Shown here piece by piece: positions 13,676-25,094 of a stretch of 64,000 nucleotides of DNA (positions are counted from its first letter, which is position 1; each line of letters starts with the position of its first letter). This DNA is from Aurelia coerulea (taxonomy: Eukaryota; Cnidaria; Scyphozoa; Semaeostomeae; Ulmaridae), in contig CM076948.1 of NCBI GenBank assembly GCA_039566865.1, positions 17,805,001-17,869,000 on the forward strand. Reading direction: 5' to 3'. Below the pieces are notes generated by a model. That model worked only from the letters and a program-made list of their open reading frames with translations. It was not told where the DNA came from and did no database searches. A program made the translations under genes and the position numbers.

Positions 13676-13983
13676 TCTTATTCAGAAATATGATATTTGA
13701 TTGTATGCGCCCAGTATTCCAATTCCTGTTCGCATGATACCAACACAATGCTTGATGGAAGATGTTCAGGCATAATAAAGTCGCACCTCATCTTATCATG
13801 CTCCTTTTACGCTGATTTTGGTGTGAAATATATATCGTCTTCGTGGAGATTTTCAACTAAAGATCTTATTGCAACGGTAGGGTAAATTTAAAGGACAAAT
13901 TCGGGTTTGTTTCAAGAAAGTTTATAAAGTAAGCTTACCTTCGGGTTAATTGCCACTTCGGAGCATTGTGCCGCTTTCTGCTA

Positions 13984-14250
13984 CAATGCCTGCCAAAAGT
14001 CCTTGGAACACTTAGGCCATTTCTTGACAATCCGCAGTTCTAACCATAGCGATTAGGCTTAAACACCCCCTCACCCCCAAAACAATGTTGATTTGCAAGG
14101 TTATTGTCCTAGCATTCCATCAGAGTCGCGAATCGTCCTGCCATCCCCATTTTGTCATCACAGAACAACATTGTTCTGAGGGGGAGAGGGGGAAATCGCA
14201 AAAAAATGCAAAAAATAGCAAAGGTGTTCCAAGACTTTTGGCAGGCATTG
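13984..14250 (+). mobile_element. MITE copy 1 with TIR CAATGCCTGCCAAAAGTC
   Basis: About 267 bp, with terminal inverted repeats of roughly 27 bp (CAATGCCTGCCAAAAGTCC... and ...GACTTTTGGCAGGCATTG). It is near-identical, in the same orientation, to the copy at 15896-16161. TA precedes this copy on the left. On the right it runs into TCTGAATTTTATTT. Confidence 0.8.
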
Positions 14251-15895
14251 TCTGAATTTTATTTCGATAATGGCATCGTACAGGAAAACAAACTTCACGC
14301 ACCTTGGGGTTTTCGATGGTCCTGATTGCATTTTTGACCATCAAAAAGCCATATTTTATGTCGATGACGTCATAATAGGCAATGAAACGTATTGTAAGCG
14401 ACTAATTGGCACTGCCGCACAACTTATTTTGGGGTCGCACAAGCACAACGAAAAACGCAAGAAACTTGTCGCAGAAATGGAAAATAAATGTTTGCCAGGA
14501 ACTTTTCACAATGCTAAATGTTGTGAGTTAAGGACACCTATATCAACGATACATAAGTGGCACAAGTTAGCATGCCAAACCAGGCTCAGTCTTCTGTACT
14601 GACTGCTCCGCAGAGGAAAGACCGCCCCAGTTACACAAATGAAATCATATCAGTTTACAGTAACAGTCAACGAAAAGTTATTCCCATTTTCCCCAGTACT
14701 ACAGAAAGTAAGAACAGATATTTTGTGCCCAGTAGGTGTACATCATTGACGTACTTCAAATTCATCAAAACTTGCACTGGCTTCTTTCGCGATCGAGGGG
14801 TAACTTCAAATAATTTCCACACTTAACGATAAATGCAGAATGAAATTTGATATAGTCTAAATTCATCTTTTCAAAAAGTGTGAAGTGTTACATTTTCTGC
14901 ACTTTCTCCATAACAATTGGTCCAGTCAACCCGAAAGTACGGAAATCTGTTACCTCGGCCATGGTACACCTTTCTAGTAAGTTAGGGCCAGTTTGCCAGA
15001 CATTGTGGCATGTTTTTCGAGCGATTTCAAACTGTGAACTGTGAGTGTTTTCTGTCCATTTCAAAAATTTTGAGGCAGAGAAGCGCATAGATTCTATCGC
15101 TATTGTTTTCACTTGGCAACTTAACGTCTCTTATTGTCTACCTGCATTGTTTCATGCGCTTAAATTGAAAGACATTGGAAACGACTATCTGAATATATAA
15201 ATCGCAGCAAATTCGCAAATTGCTATATTGTTGTTGACAATGGCCTTCAACTGAACACAAAGGGTAACGGATAACCCCCTTGCAATTTCGATGCTCGACT
15301 TGATTTCAATCAATTTCGATCGCCTGACTTGCTCTGAAGGACAACACCGAAGGATACATCTGAGGGCACATCTCGCCATATGACTGTGATCTGTGTCTGT
15401 CGACAATTTTGAGTTTTGCCATTGCAGGTAAATGTGCCAATAACAATTCCTAGCTGTACTAGAGTATTTCACAATGCCTATAACCACTAGCGCTTGCAGA
15501 GGTGTAAATGAGTCGATGGAAGTAACTAGTAAGTGGAGCAGAAAAGTGAAACATGAAAAGTGGCAGCCTCGTTTCCATGTAGGATAAATTCACTTACTCT
15601 TTGGCCATGAAAAGATGTAAAATTCGGGTTTCTTATTGCAGATCGATTGGCAAACTAATAACCTATCATTATCATCCTATTCAAGTTTAAATAGCTGGAT
15701 ACACTGACTATTTGGTGGAATTCTGAGTGTGGTATCACAGTAAAATCCATGAAAATCTATACAATGTTCAATTATGACATCACATGTATGAAATATGAAC
15801 TTTTAATTATGACCAATGAAATCAGCACCACTGAAAACCCCCATATGCTCAAAATTGTTTTCTTTTAAGTCACCGTAATCAAAATAAAATTCAGA
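14251..15895. other. 1.64-kb segment between two identical MITE copies
   Basis: The left edge TCTGAATTTTATTTCGAT and right edge TCAAAATAAAATTCAGA are inverted copies. Weaker inverted similarity continues inward for up to about 100 bp (GGGGTTTTC near the left, GAAAACCCC near the right). The segment therefore behaves like the interior of a larger TIR element. Small open frames of 70-110 codons at 14270-14602 and 14557-14826 (+) and at 15185-15487 (-) match no family I know. Confidence 0.5.
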
Positions 15896-16161
15896 CAATG
15901 CCTGCCAAAAGTCCTTGGAACACTTAGGCCATTTCTTGACAATCCGCAGTTCTAACCATAGCGATTAGGCTTAAACACCCCCTCACCCCCAAAACAATGT
16001 TGATTTGCAAGGTTATTGTCCTAGCATTCCATCAGAGTCGCGAATCGTCCTGCCATCCCCATTTTGTCATCACAGAACAACATTGTTCTGAGGGGGAGAG
16101 GGGGAAATCGCAAAAAAATGCAAAAATAGCAAAGGTGTTCCAAGACTTTTGGCAGGCATTG
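15896..16161 (+). mobile_element. MITE copy 2 with TIR CAATGCCTGCCAAAAGTC
   Basis: Direct repeat of the element at 13984-14250. The only clear difference is the length of an A-run. The right end is followed by TA, while the left end abuts the inverted inner flank ATAAAATTCAGA. Near-identity of the two copies suggests recent duplication or gene conversion. Confidence 0.8.
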
Positions 16162-16486
16162 TATGTTAAATTATTTTTAAAACTTAGGTCTAAATTGGCT
16201 TAATTCTTGCCACCATTTTGTACGGTTGCACGAAAAAGAGTGTTGCTACAACGTGGAGGCACGACTGTAACATCAGGACTTATCTTTAGGCCAATCTCCA
16301 TCAAAGTGAATCACAGCGATCGTCGGCGATCGCCGCATTTTGAGCACGCGCAGTTCAGTGTTTCACACATTCAGGACGGTCGCTGCGGTTTGCCTTGGAG
16401 TTCCAGTTGCTTGAACTTTTCAGCGATCGCCACCGAAATTTATGCAATTTGATTCAAATTGTAAATTTCCATTTCAATTTCCATTA

Positions 16487-16853
16487 AAAATGCAATTTTA
16501 CATCACAGTTAATTCGGGCAAAGAGGTCGTGTGTCATGGCGTCTCTAAAAGGAAGGGTATCGGTTATTGTACCCCTGTGTACCTGCATGAAAACACCCCT
16601 GCCGTGCTTGGTGCCTTAGAATGTTATTTGGAAAATACTGAGTGATCAAAGCCCCTGTGGCCTTGCAAAACGAGGTTCAATATTGTTCAGGGAATTTCCG
16701 ATTGTTCCCTGGATGCGTACGTGCGTCTTAGCATGCGTCTTAAACTTATATAAAGGCATTTGCAAATTAGCATTGTTCTCACACTTTGATTTCAACATTG
16801 AGAATGCAAACATCTCTGGTTATCATCGATAGGCTGGTGGCTGATTTTCGCTT
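16487..16853 (+). repeat. Segmental duplication D, copy 1
   Basis: 367 bp, essentially identical to 20421-20787. The shared piece includes a good TATA box (CTTATATAAAGG near 16746), so it may carry a promoter. A short frame (16442-16645) covers its first half, but I do not recognise the peptide. Immediately after the copy comes a small hairpin, CGCTTGTC-TTCT-GACAAGCG, which is absent from copy 2. Confidence 0.85.
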
Positions 16854-17704
16854 GTCTTCTGACAAGCGGGGTGAGATCTACTTCGATTCATCATTTATTT
16901 ACAATTAATTCTTTCTTAGTTGAGAACAGTGAGAGCGGCAACGGCAGAATAGGATGTTTAGCGGGCACGGGTGAATATGATATAAAACTTTAATTTGTTC
17001 CTTTGGCAAGGCCACCTTAGGCCAGCAAGGCCTAAGCTTTATTTTTTGCACGAGGAGAGGAATGAAGGGCTAGAATTCATTCAGAAAGTATTTGGACTTT
17101 GAGCATCTCCTTGTGCTGTTGGCCAAGTGCCTATTGCTAGAATCGAATTTGTCTTTGTATCCGGATCTCTGTTATTTGAGTTGTAAATCAGAATCTTTTC
17201 ATCATTTCTTCATATCGGCATGCAAGTAACTGGCTGCTCAAGCACGTTTATATTATTCGGAAATTTAATTCATATGGTGCCATCTTCAAGGTTTCTTTCT
17301 TTTCTCTGGTCATACATTTGTTTTGTTTTGTTTTGTTTTTGTTTTTTCGTCTTAGCAACTTGACATACAGTTTACGGATATATTACTCGGATTATTGGAT
17401 ATTTACAACTAGTTTTGGTTATTTTTGGGTTATATGCTTGAAAACTCCTTGGACTCACCCCTCCCCTCGTATGTGTGTGTGCTGTGCTGTGTGCCCCTCA
17501 GGGGTTTATTTGCAGGGGGTATGGCTTGAGAGATAAAAAGGGTTCTCTTGTATCAGAGAATCTAGTTCCCAGTCTTAGTTTGTTCATTCAAATTGGGATG
17601 GTGGACCATTTTGTATATAGCTAGCCCCAACTATGATTTCGGTTGCCCCTTTGTTTTTGCAAATTGATCGTTGTTTTTTTTTTCTTATGTTCGTCTCAAC
17701 ATCG

Positions 17705-17740
<36 letters not shown>

Positions 17741-18600
17741 CTGTTTTAAAAAGGAAGCTTAGTGTGACAGAAGCTTTTCTTAGCCAGAATTTAAGCAGTT
17801 TGGCAACATGCCATGAATATGAAAGACAAATATCTCTGGTGTTGGTTTTTCGACGTTATTTTGATGATTGCCTTTCCCTTTCAGGTGAACTAGCTTCAGT
17901 CCGAATCCTTCGTGCTGGTGTAATTTGTCGAAATCATACAAAAAATACAACCAAAAGTCAGAGCGGGTTTCAGTTTGAAGGGAACTTGCTTTTTCTGTTT
18001 TGTTCTTTGGGCAAATGCAGAGGGTGATAACTGCTGTCTTTATTCTTATAATTTGCAACACTGTTTTCAAGTTGTTGAGCAGTGTGGAAACAGTATTTGT
18101 ACTTGTTTTTTATTTCAAGTACTAGGAAAAGGAAGTTTGGAGGCTGTGGAATACTATCAAAAGTAATTGAAATGGTCAGAGAATGTCTTAGCAGTTCCTC
18201 TTTTAGAGAAACAAACATGGTCGGGCGTGGTGAACTCTTTAGAGGTGCATCAAAAATGAAAACAATAACAAAGATTCCGGGTATTAGCTAGTATAATGAC
18301 GGTGACAGAGTCGGTATTGGTTGAGGGTCATTTGGTGCAAGTGGATAGGTTTTATTTTCGTAACTGGCAAATGGCGAGGAATAGCTTTTGTAATGATATT
18401 TCGGCAAGAAAACTGGGCTATAGAAAAAACGGGGTGAAATAAGTATAATAACAGAGACAAAAGAAAAAGAAATATCACAATCTTAACAACACTGTAGTGT
18501 TTTTTGGAAAAATTATTCGTGGATTTTTTAGGCCTGCAAAGTTGTGTTATGAGATATCCAGGGATTCGAGATCTTATGAGAAATCTGTTTTAAAAGGCTA
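16854..18600. other. Non-coding stretch with a long poly-T tract
   Basis: No gene recognised. It contains TTTTG repeats near 17320-17345 and an uninterrupted run of 34 T at 17707-17740. The run could be the poly-A tail of something inserted on the minus strand, but I cannot identify a body for it. Confidence 0.45.
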
Positions 18601-18639
18601 AGCTGCCCTACTGGCTGAGAAAGGAACAACCAAAATCTA

Positions 18640-18990
18640 CAACACGCTACCAGTCATCTTATACAGGCAGAATGAGCAATTTGGTCAGGAGCATCAACTA
18701 CTAAATTTAAAAATTTTTCAAAATCACATCATCAGATTTATGATTGACCGCAAGCTGCAAGATCATGTCACGAGAGAAAGTCTACGATCCCAAACAGAAC
18801 TAAAACCTGTATCAGCTGTTATCAAAGTTAAAATGTTTTTGGCCTTATAAAACGGTCATCAATGGGACTACCTAGATCGGTCTTAGGAGGCTCCGCCAAT
18901 GGTTCAAGGAACCGGGAGGAACACCGAACGTCGCTGGATCGATGACATCAAGACCTGGATTGGGTCGTATTTGTTTAAAACGGAAAAAAC
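18640..18990 (+). pseudogene. LINE polymerase C-terminal relic
   Basis: The plus-strand translation gives a stretch with NHIIRFMIDRKLQDHV, ESLRSQTELKPVSAV and, after frameshifts, NGSRNR and RRWIDDIKTWIGS. An Arg-rich SRNRGRPKRRWIDDIKTW-type tail is characteristic of LINE polymerase C-termini in invertebrates. The same tail occurs in better condition on the minus strand at 38720-38935. Stops and frameshifts make this a fragment of a dead copy. Confidence 0.75.
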
Positions 18991-19289
18991 GGAATACATG
19001 TATCGCACTCATGTGAGTACTGTAGTCATGGACTATACAGATGCGCAATAAGGGTAGCACGTGAAATACACACGAATGAAGGTCTGGTGCACAGTATCTC
19101 CTGTAACGATTCAAGGAATTAGTACTAATTTACTACGGGTGCAGAGTCAACTGGTGAACCCCATTGGTCGCATGCAGGTTCAACTGTCGAGCCCTGTACG
19201 TCTGTTGAAGGATCAATTGTCAGTGTCACAATCAATTTGTTAAAGATTAATTTCGACGGACATTAATTAACTATGAGTTAACTGTAGGA

Positions 19290-19850
19290 ACCTCATGTCA
19301 GATAAGGGGTCAACTGTTGGGCCCTTGTGTGAAGGGTCAGCTGTCAGATCAGGGGGTCACGGGTCACCTGTCTAACCCTGTAAGAAGGTATGGGTCACCT
19401 GTCGGACCCGGATAGAAGGTATGGGTCACCTGTCGGATCCGGAAGAAGGTATGGGTCGCCTGTCGGACCCGGAAGAAGGTATGGGTCACCTGTCGGACCC
19501 TGTAAGAAGGTATGGGTCACCTGTCGGACCCGGATAGAAGGTATGGGTCACCTGTCGGACCCGGAAAAAAGGTATGGGTCACCTGTCAGACCCGGAAAGA
19601 AGGTATGGGACGCCTGTTGGACCCGGAAAAAAGGTAGGGGTCACCTGTCAGACCCTGTAAGAAGGCATGGCATGGGTCATCTGTCGGACCCGGAAGAAGG
19701 TATGGGTCGCCTGTCGGATCCGGAAGAAGGTTGGGTCGCCTGTCGGACCTGAAGAATGTATGGGTCGCCTGTCGGACCCGGTAAGAAGGTATGGGTCACC
19801 TGTCGGACCCGGTAAGAAGGTATGGGTCACCTGTCGGACCCAATTCATGT
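19290..19850 (+). repeat. Minisatellite, about 30-bp unit
   Basis: Some 15 copies of a unit close to GGTATGGGTCACCTGTCGGACCCGGAAGAA, regular from about 19385 and degenerate upstream (GGTCAACTGTTGGGCCC type). It is GC-rich compared with its surroundings. Reading frames of 60-120 codons on both strands here only reflect the repeat and should not be called genes. Confidence 0.95.
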
Positions 19851-20182
19851 CAGTCGATTGTGTATTGTGAAGTGCCAATATATTGTCGTTAATTGTTGTT
19901 GTTGTTGTCTGTTTGTTGTCTGTTTGTTGTCAGCATCAGAAAATTGGTTTGTAAATTCGAATTCAACAATGGCAGTGTCGGTGCCATTGTCCATAATGCC
20001 CTGTGAAATGCTTGAGATATGAAAAAATCTTTCGGCTTTGTCAATATATGTCTGTTTTATCATGGCAAATCGTAAACAAGGCGGGACCCATAGCGTTTCC
20101 AGGTAGTGGTGTTTCTCTCATTCTTCATCGGTTTCTTGGCATTGTTGTTGTTGGGGGTTGGGGGAACACGTTGTGTTCTGTG

Positions 20183-20410
20183 GTGGAAAAAAATATGGCT
20201 TATTTCTTGTAACCCCCAACTGGCAAAATTTAGGGGGTTGAGCTGAGTGCAAATTTGGCCAATGCACTAACAGCCCAAACTTAGGCCCCGATGATGAGAG
20301 AATGAGAGAACACCACTGTTGGTTATCGTTGGGAAAAAGCAAATCACTTTATGTTTGAAAGTGTGCTTAGAAGCTCTGAGGGGCCTATTATCCTCTGATC
20401 CCAAGAATTA
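20183..20410 (+). repeat. Direct repeat R, copy 1
   Basis: 228 bp, near-identical to 20892-21120. It runs from GTGGAAAAAAATATGG to CCCAAGAATTA. Together the two copies bracket segment D and about 100 bp of unique DNA. This layout resembles a very short LTR element, but neither a primer-binding site nor TG...CA ends could be confirmed. Confidence 0.8.
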
Positions 20411-20420
20411 AATAGGGATT

Positions 20421-20787
20421 AAAATGCAATTTTACATCACAGTTAATTCGGGCAAAGAGGTCGTGTGTCATGGCGTCTCTAAAAGGAAGGGTATCGGTTA
20501 TTGTACCCCTGTGTACCTGCATGAAAACACCCCTGCCGTGCTTGGTGCCTTAGAATGTTATTTGGAAAATACTGAGTGATCAAAGCCCCTGTGGCCTTGC
20601 AAAACGAGGTTCAATATTGTTCAGGGAATTTCCGATTGTTCCCTGGATGCGTACGTGCGTCTTAGCATGCGTCTTAAACTTATATAAAGGCATTTGCAAA
20701 TTAGCATTGTTCTCACACTTTGATTTCAACATTGAGAATGCAAACATCTCTGGTTATCATCGATAGGCTGGTGGCTGATTTTCGCTT
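20421..20787 (+). repeat. Segmental duplication D, copy 2
   Basis: Identical in length to the copy at 16487-16853 and nearly identical in sequence, including the TATATAAA box (near 20680). The flanks differ on both sides, so the duplicated unit is bounded precisely. It lies between the two R repeats. Confidence 0.85.
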
Positions 20788-20891
20788 TCCCACCCACCCT
20801 CCTCTATTTCTGTTTAATCTTTTCATGCTGATGTTCCGTTGTCTCTTTCGGAGGCACGGATCATTGGCATGGACATTTAGTGCATTGGTTT

Positions 20892-21120
20892 GTGGAAAAA
20901 AAATATGGCTTATTTCTTGTAACCCCCAACTGGCAAAATTTAGGGGGTTGAGCTGAGTGCAAATTTGGCCAATGCACTAACAGCCCAAACTTAGGCCCCG
21001 ATGATGAGAGAATGAGAGAACACCACTGTTGGTTATCGTTGGGAAAAAGCAAATCACTTTATGTTTGAAAGTGTGCTTAGAAGCTCTGAGGGGCCTATTA
21101 TCCTCTGATCCCAAGAATTA
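20892..21120 (+). repeat. Direct repeat R, copy 2
   Basis: Partner of 20183-20410. It ends in CCCAAGAATTA, directly before the TIR of the next element (21125). Confidence 0.8.
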
Positions 21121-21124
21121 ATTG

Positions 21125-22109
21125 GGCATGTTGTAAAAACCGGACCCTAAGACCCCTAGGACCTGTAAGTACCAAAAATGAAAAGGACACCAGAGGGTCA
21201 AAAGTATCTATTTAACCCGGTGGGTGCAATGTTAATGAAAACATGACACCACGCTCATCCATGATTTCACTGAGAAAGGAGTTTATTTGAAGCAGAATCC
21301 TAGGACCTAGAATCCCAGAAAAAAGGGGCATTTTGCTTCAGACGATATCCCAACCCAAAACAGTTATATGCTGCCGGTGGACTGGGGACCCCAGAAGTCA
21401 ATTTCACCTGACCCAAGTTTGATACCCCAAGTTTTATGGGATTCTACTGTTTTCCAACAAAGAGATATCAGCATAGTGAAAGTGCAAAAATTCCAAACCT
21501 TTCTCTCGAAACTAGTTTTTGTACTGTGCAGATTTCTTTGGGGCTCATTGATACTCTTTTAAAGTTCGGAGTGGGGTTACCTTCAAAGCTCTCCATGATA
21601 AGGGGTCTCTTCACCAACTAGAAAGTCAGAGAAAAGGGTATTCTATGAAATGGTATGGACGAGCGTGGTGTACCTGTTACTATTGGATTGCACCCACCGG
21701 GCTATTTAAAGTAGGCTAAAAATGAATAGCTAGATTACAGCTAATTAGTTCATGATCAGGAAGTTGTGTATCGTTAACTTTCCCTTTTCCGTCCCATGAA
21801 CTTCCAATCTTTCAAACCAATGCCAGATGTAGAAGTACTCTTTTGAATATTCCCTATCTCTTTATTTTAGAAACTTTTTGCGAGATAAATGGTTCTTAAT
21901 GGCGTCCTGGCGTTGGTTTGAACGAGCGAAAGTACGTAGGAGGGAGGAGAGGAAACGCATGCAATACGCAACCTCTTGTTTGAAAGCTTAAGAAAATTGA
22001 TATATTGTTTGTATGTGGTGATGAGATCTTTTTCATCTTTGATACTTGAAAGGTCCTATGGGTCTCAGGAGTTCTAGGATCTTAGGGTCAGCTTTTTACA
22101 ACATGGCCA
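21125..22109. mobile_element. TIR/foldback element containing a nested hAT-like MITE
   Basis: The left end CATGTTGTAAAAACCGGACC and the inverse of the right end, CATGTTGTAAAAAGCTGACC, match, and imperfect pairing extends inward (CCTAAGACCCCTAGGACC). The element is interrupted at 21217-21701 by another element with its own target duplication. No transposase frame is present. Confidence 0.7.
21217..21701. mobile_element. hAT-like MITE with 8-bp TSD CTATTTAA
   Basis: 485 bp with TIR CCCGGTGGGTGCAAT and inverse ATTGCACCCACCGGG. A perfect 8-bp direct duplication, CTATTTAA, flanks it (21209-21216 and 21702-21709). An 8-bp duplication fits the hAT superfamily. Inverted pairing continues through ACACCACGCTC. 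Small plus-strand frames inside match nothing known. Confidence 0.8.
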
Positions 22110-22904
22110 CGCTATGCAATAGCGGCTCATTTTAATACCGCATTCGTTGAAAGATGACCAAAAGAGCTCGAGAAAGGTAAAATAGTATTCTGTCATCGTA
22201 TCATAAATCAGCAACCCCGTATTTGTCTTGGAAACCGTATTTGTCTTGGAAAGTGGATTATTATCTTTAGTATTAGTCCCATATTAGTGTTTGTATTAGT
22301 ATTTAGGTTAAGTGTAATAGCTGCAGAGTTGCAATGTATTGTCATGCTCCTTGCTTATCGTCTCGTAATGTTAATGTTTGTTAGTAGATTGTAAAGTTTA
22401 AGAGAATTCATATGAAAAAAGCGTATTTGATAATCGTGAATTGAAGTAGTGTTAGTAGCATTTTAATTTTTTGTCCGTGATTTAGTTCGTCCTGGTAATT
22501 ATTCAAATGAGCAGCGCCTTCTCTCATTTATGAATCTTTTGTCTGGAAATTAACAAACTCTCTTACATCAGAAGGTCTCTTCGTGGTTTCGGCAGAAGAA
22601 AAGGAAGCTTCTCATACTTCGTAATAAAAAGGTACATTTCTATAATTTTAATATGTGTATGAAAAGTCCGTGCGTCCCTCCTAGCCAAAGAGTAGACTCA
22701 GTACGTACGGTCTACTGGGGCAAAATGGTAAGGGAAAATGGGTAGGGGAAAAATTTTAGATAAATGTTGCTAAAATTTTAGTTCACCGTTTCCCTCTAGC
22801 TACAACCACTCGAACTACCCTCCTTGATGTAGTGACTATTCATGTATCAGTTTAGGGTCTACCATTTTTAAGCAATCAATACTACCCACTTTACCGCTAA
22901 CCAC
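22110..22904. other. Non-coding DNA, no gene recognised
   Basis: AT-rich sequence without convincing coding capacity or repeats that I can name. A run of TATTAG/GTATTAG near 22270-22310 is the only local periodicity seen. Confidence 0.45.
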
Positions 22905-24210
22905 AACAAGGACAACAGCACGAGTTGGTTTTGATTGACACTGCAATTCAAAACGATTAGCGATCGCAGACGAAGGAAATTCTCTCAACCAGTAATTCAA
23001 AACAAGCAAAGCCGCAAAAGTTTCTCTGAAACCCAGGAATTTCAATTGAACAGCTCCCCTTTTACCCCCGATACAATGTTGCTTGGATGTTTTAGCTTCA
23101 AGATGCCAACCACTATTGTTTCGGGGGTAAAAGGGGGTGGTGCAAATGTAAGAGTGAGAAGAACTGAGATAATCACCAAAAAATCAAGTTTGTTCCAAAT
23201 ATTTTGTCCAGGATTCAATCGTGGACAAAATATATTGGAACAACGTAAGATTCTACGATTTCAATTGAACAGCCCCCCTTTTACCCCCGATACAATGTTG
23301 CTTGGATGTTTTTAGCTTCAAGATGCCAACCAACATTGTTTCGGGGGTAAAAGGGGGTGGTGCAAATGTAAGAGTGAGAAGAACTGAGATAATCACCAAA
23401 AAATCAAGTTTGTTCCAAATATTTTGTCCAGGTAGCTAGCTTGTTCGCTGTGCATTCCAGAAACTATTTTTAGGAGTCAGCATGAGCATAGATCCAAAGA
23501 AGAAGGATATATCGACACATCTGCCTCGGGCATTTAATTTGTTTGGCTCAGAAGCCGATTGGGAGGCGATTTAATTCTCTTATTTGTTTGGGTGTAATGA
23601 AAACACTTACTGCTCGGCTTCTGAACCAAAAAATTAAAATGCCCGAGGAAGATGTGTAGATATCCCGGGGGGGGGTACTTGACTTAAATTTGTACGGGGG
23701 TGTGCCCACGAACAAATTTTTTTGGACCCTGCTCCAGAATTTTTCGCTCGAAATGATAACCTGTTCTAGAAAAAATTGGTGAAAAGTATACTCAAAAACA
23801 TGAAATTTGACCGAAAAACGACCCGATCTAGCAAAATATTCCCCTTTGACATGTTTTGACAACCTGCTCTAGAAAAATTGCCTCATTTTGATACTCTGTG
23901 CTAGAAAAAATTGGTGAAAACGATGCCCTTAAAAACGGCACATCCCCGTCGGACAAATATACTAAGTACTCCCCTCCCCCCCCCCCCCCCCGGGGTAGAT
24001 ATATTCTTCTTCTTTCGATACATGCTCATGTTAGCTCTTAAAAACGATTTCTTGAATGCACGACGAGCGCGCTAGCTACTTGGGTTTCAGAGAAACTTTT
24101 GCGGCTTTGCTTGTTTTGAGTTTATGGTTGAGAGAACTTTCTTTGTCTGAAGTTGCTAATCGCTTTAAATTGAGGTGTCAATAAAAGCATCTCATGCTAT
24201 TGTGTTACAA
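22905..24210. mobile_element. Foldback element with a nested hAT-like MITE
   Basis: The left arm (about 22931-23040, e.g. CAAAGCCGCAAAAGTTTCTC) is the inverse of the right arm (about 24078-24190, e.g. GAGAAACTTTTGCGGCTTTG). Further arm pieces pair at 23432-23560 and 23600-23655 plus 24003-24075. Inside the left half a 172-bp block is duplicated (23041-23212 and 23260-23432), each copy itself a small hairpin (CCCCTTTTACCCCCGATACA and the inverse). A diverged right arm of the same family lies at about 44290-44570. Confidence 0.7.
23664..23994. mobile_element. hAT-like MITE, poly-G TIR family, copy 1
   Basis: Ends CCCGGGGGGGGGTACTT and AAGTACTCCC...CCCGGG, flanked by the 8-bp duplication GTAGATAT (23656-23663 and 23995-24002). 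The interior shares phrases such as GACCCTGCTCCAGAA and GATAACCTGTTCTAG with the related copies at 27958-28389 and 52356-52645. It is inserted into the right half of a foldback element. Confidence 0.8.
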
Positions 24211-25094
24211 AATCTGTCCTTGTTCCTTCCCACTTTCCCCTGCAGACTCTGTGCAAAAAAGTAAGGGTCTACAAAGCAAACAGCAATTTCAAGTATTCTA
24301 ATCATCTATTCAAATAATATGCGAGAAGCATCTCATCAAATATAACATCAATTAAAGAGTTATTGTCACCCAGGGTCCTTTGCGAGCAAGATAAGGCTCA
24401 AATCCTTACTGGTTGCCAGAGCATGCGGAAATCATCCAATTTCATGCTTGTCAGCCAATGAGATCACCGCTTTCTAGCCCCTGGAGACAAAATCGGTCGT
24501 TTGAGGTAAATTTTTTAGTGCCCTCACTAAAACTGAAATGGATGCTAGAATACTTCAGTTTTTCGCAATTTTTTTTTATAAATCAGTTGTGGGGATGTCC
24601 GTCCAGAGTTGTTTACATGTTTAGGCACATAGCTTGTTTGGGGCCGGAGCTGCGTTCATTTTCCGGTCGAAGAATATTGACCTTTGTTGAAATATCTATA
24701 TAAATCGCTACAAACGAGATATACAGATAAGAATTTCCAGCAATTATGCATGCTGACATCAGCAATAACCCAAACTCCTTTACTGCTATCACATTTCAAA
24801 ATTTGAGGCAATTTCTAATGATTTCTGGCCGAGATATCATTTGGGCCTAAGCTTGTCCTCGCTTAAAACTCATTCCATTGCACTTAAAAAGTAATGGTAA
24901 AATTCTTGAGCTAGATAATGCGCTTACCCATTACTCAGACACCAGTTTGATTTCGTTTGCCTTCTTTAATTTGCCAAATTTTTGTAAGAAACAACCAGTT
25001 GTGGGTGAATTGGTCTGTAGTGTAATATGACAGACTGTTTTGCTCTATTGTGGTATAGAGTGCAACTTGCTTTTTTCTTTTTTCTTTATACCGG
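24211..25094. other. Non-coding DNA, no gene recognised
   Basis: A 96-codon plus-strand frame (24413-24703) has no features I recognise. I see no repeats of note. Confidence 0.45.

Noticed and set aside
14270..15487. Possible transposase gene between the two MITE copies
   Set aside because: Short frames on both strands with no conserved motif; cannot be joined into one protein without invention.
16726..16780. Loose resemblance of GTCTTAAACTTATATAAAGG to the 5' end of U12 snRNA
   Set aside because: The similarity stops after about 20 bases and the rest does not follow U12; the segment is better read as a TATA box inside duplicated segment D.
17707..17740. Poly-T as a processed pseudogene tail on the minus strand
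   Set aside because: No recognisable gene or SINE/LINE body adjoins it; a simple poly-T tract is equally likely.
19390..19870. Reading frames of 66-120 codons on both strands
   Set aside because: They are the 30-bp minisatellite read in frame, with no unique sequence.
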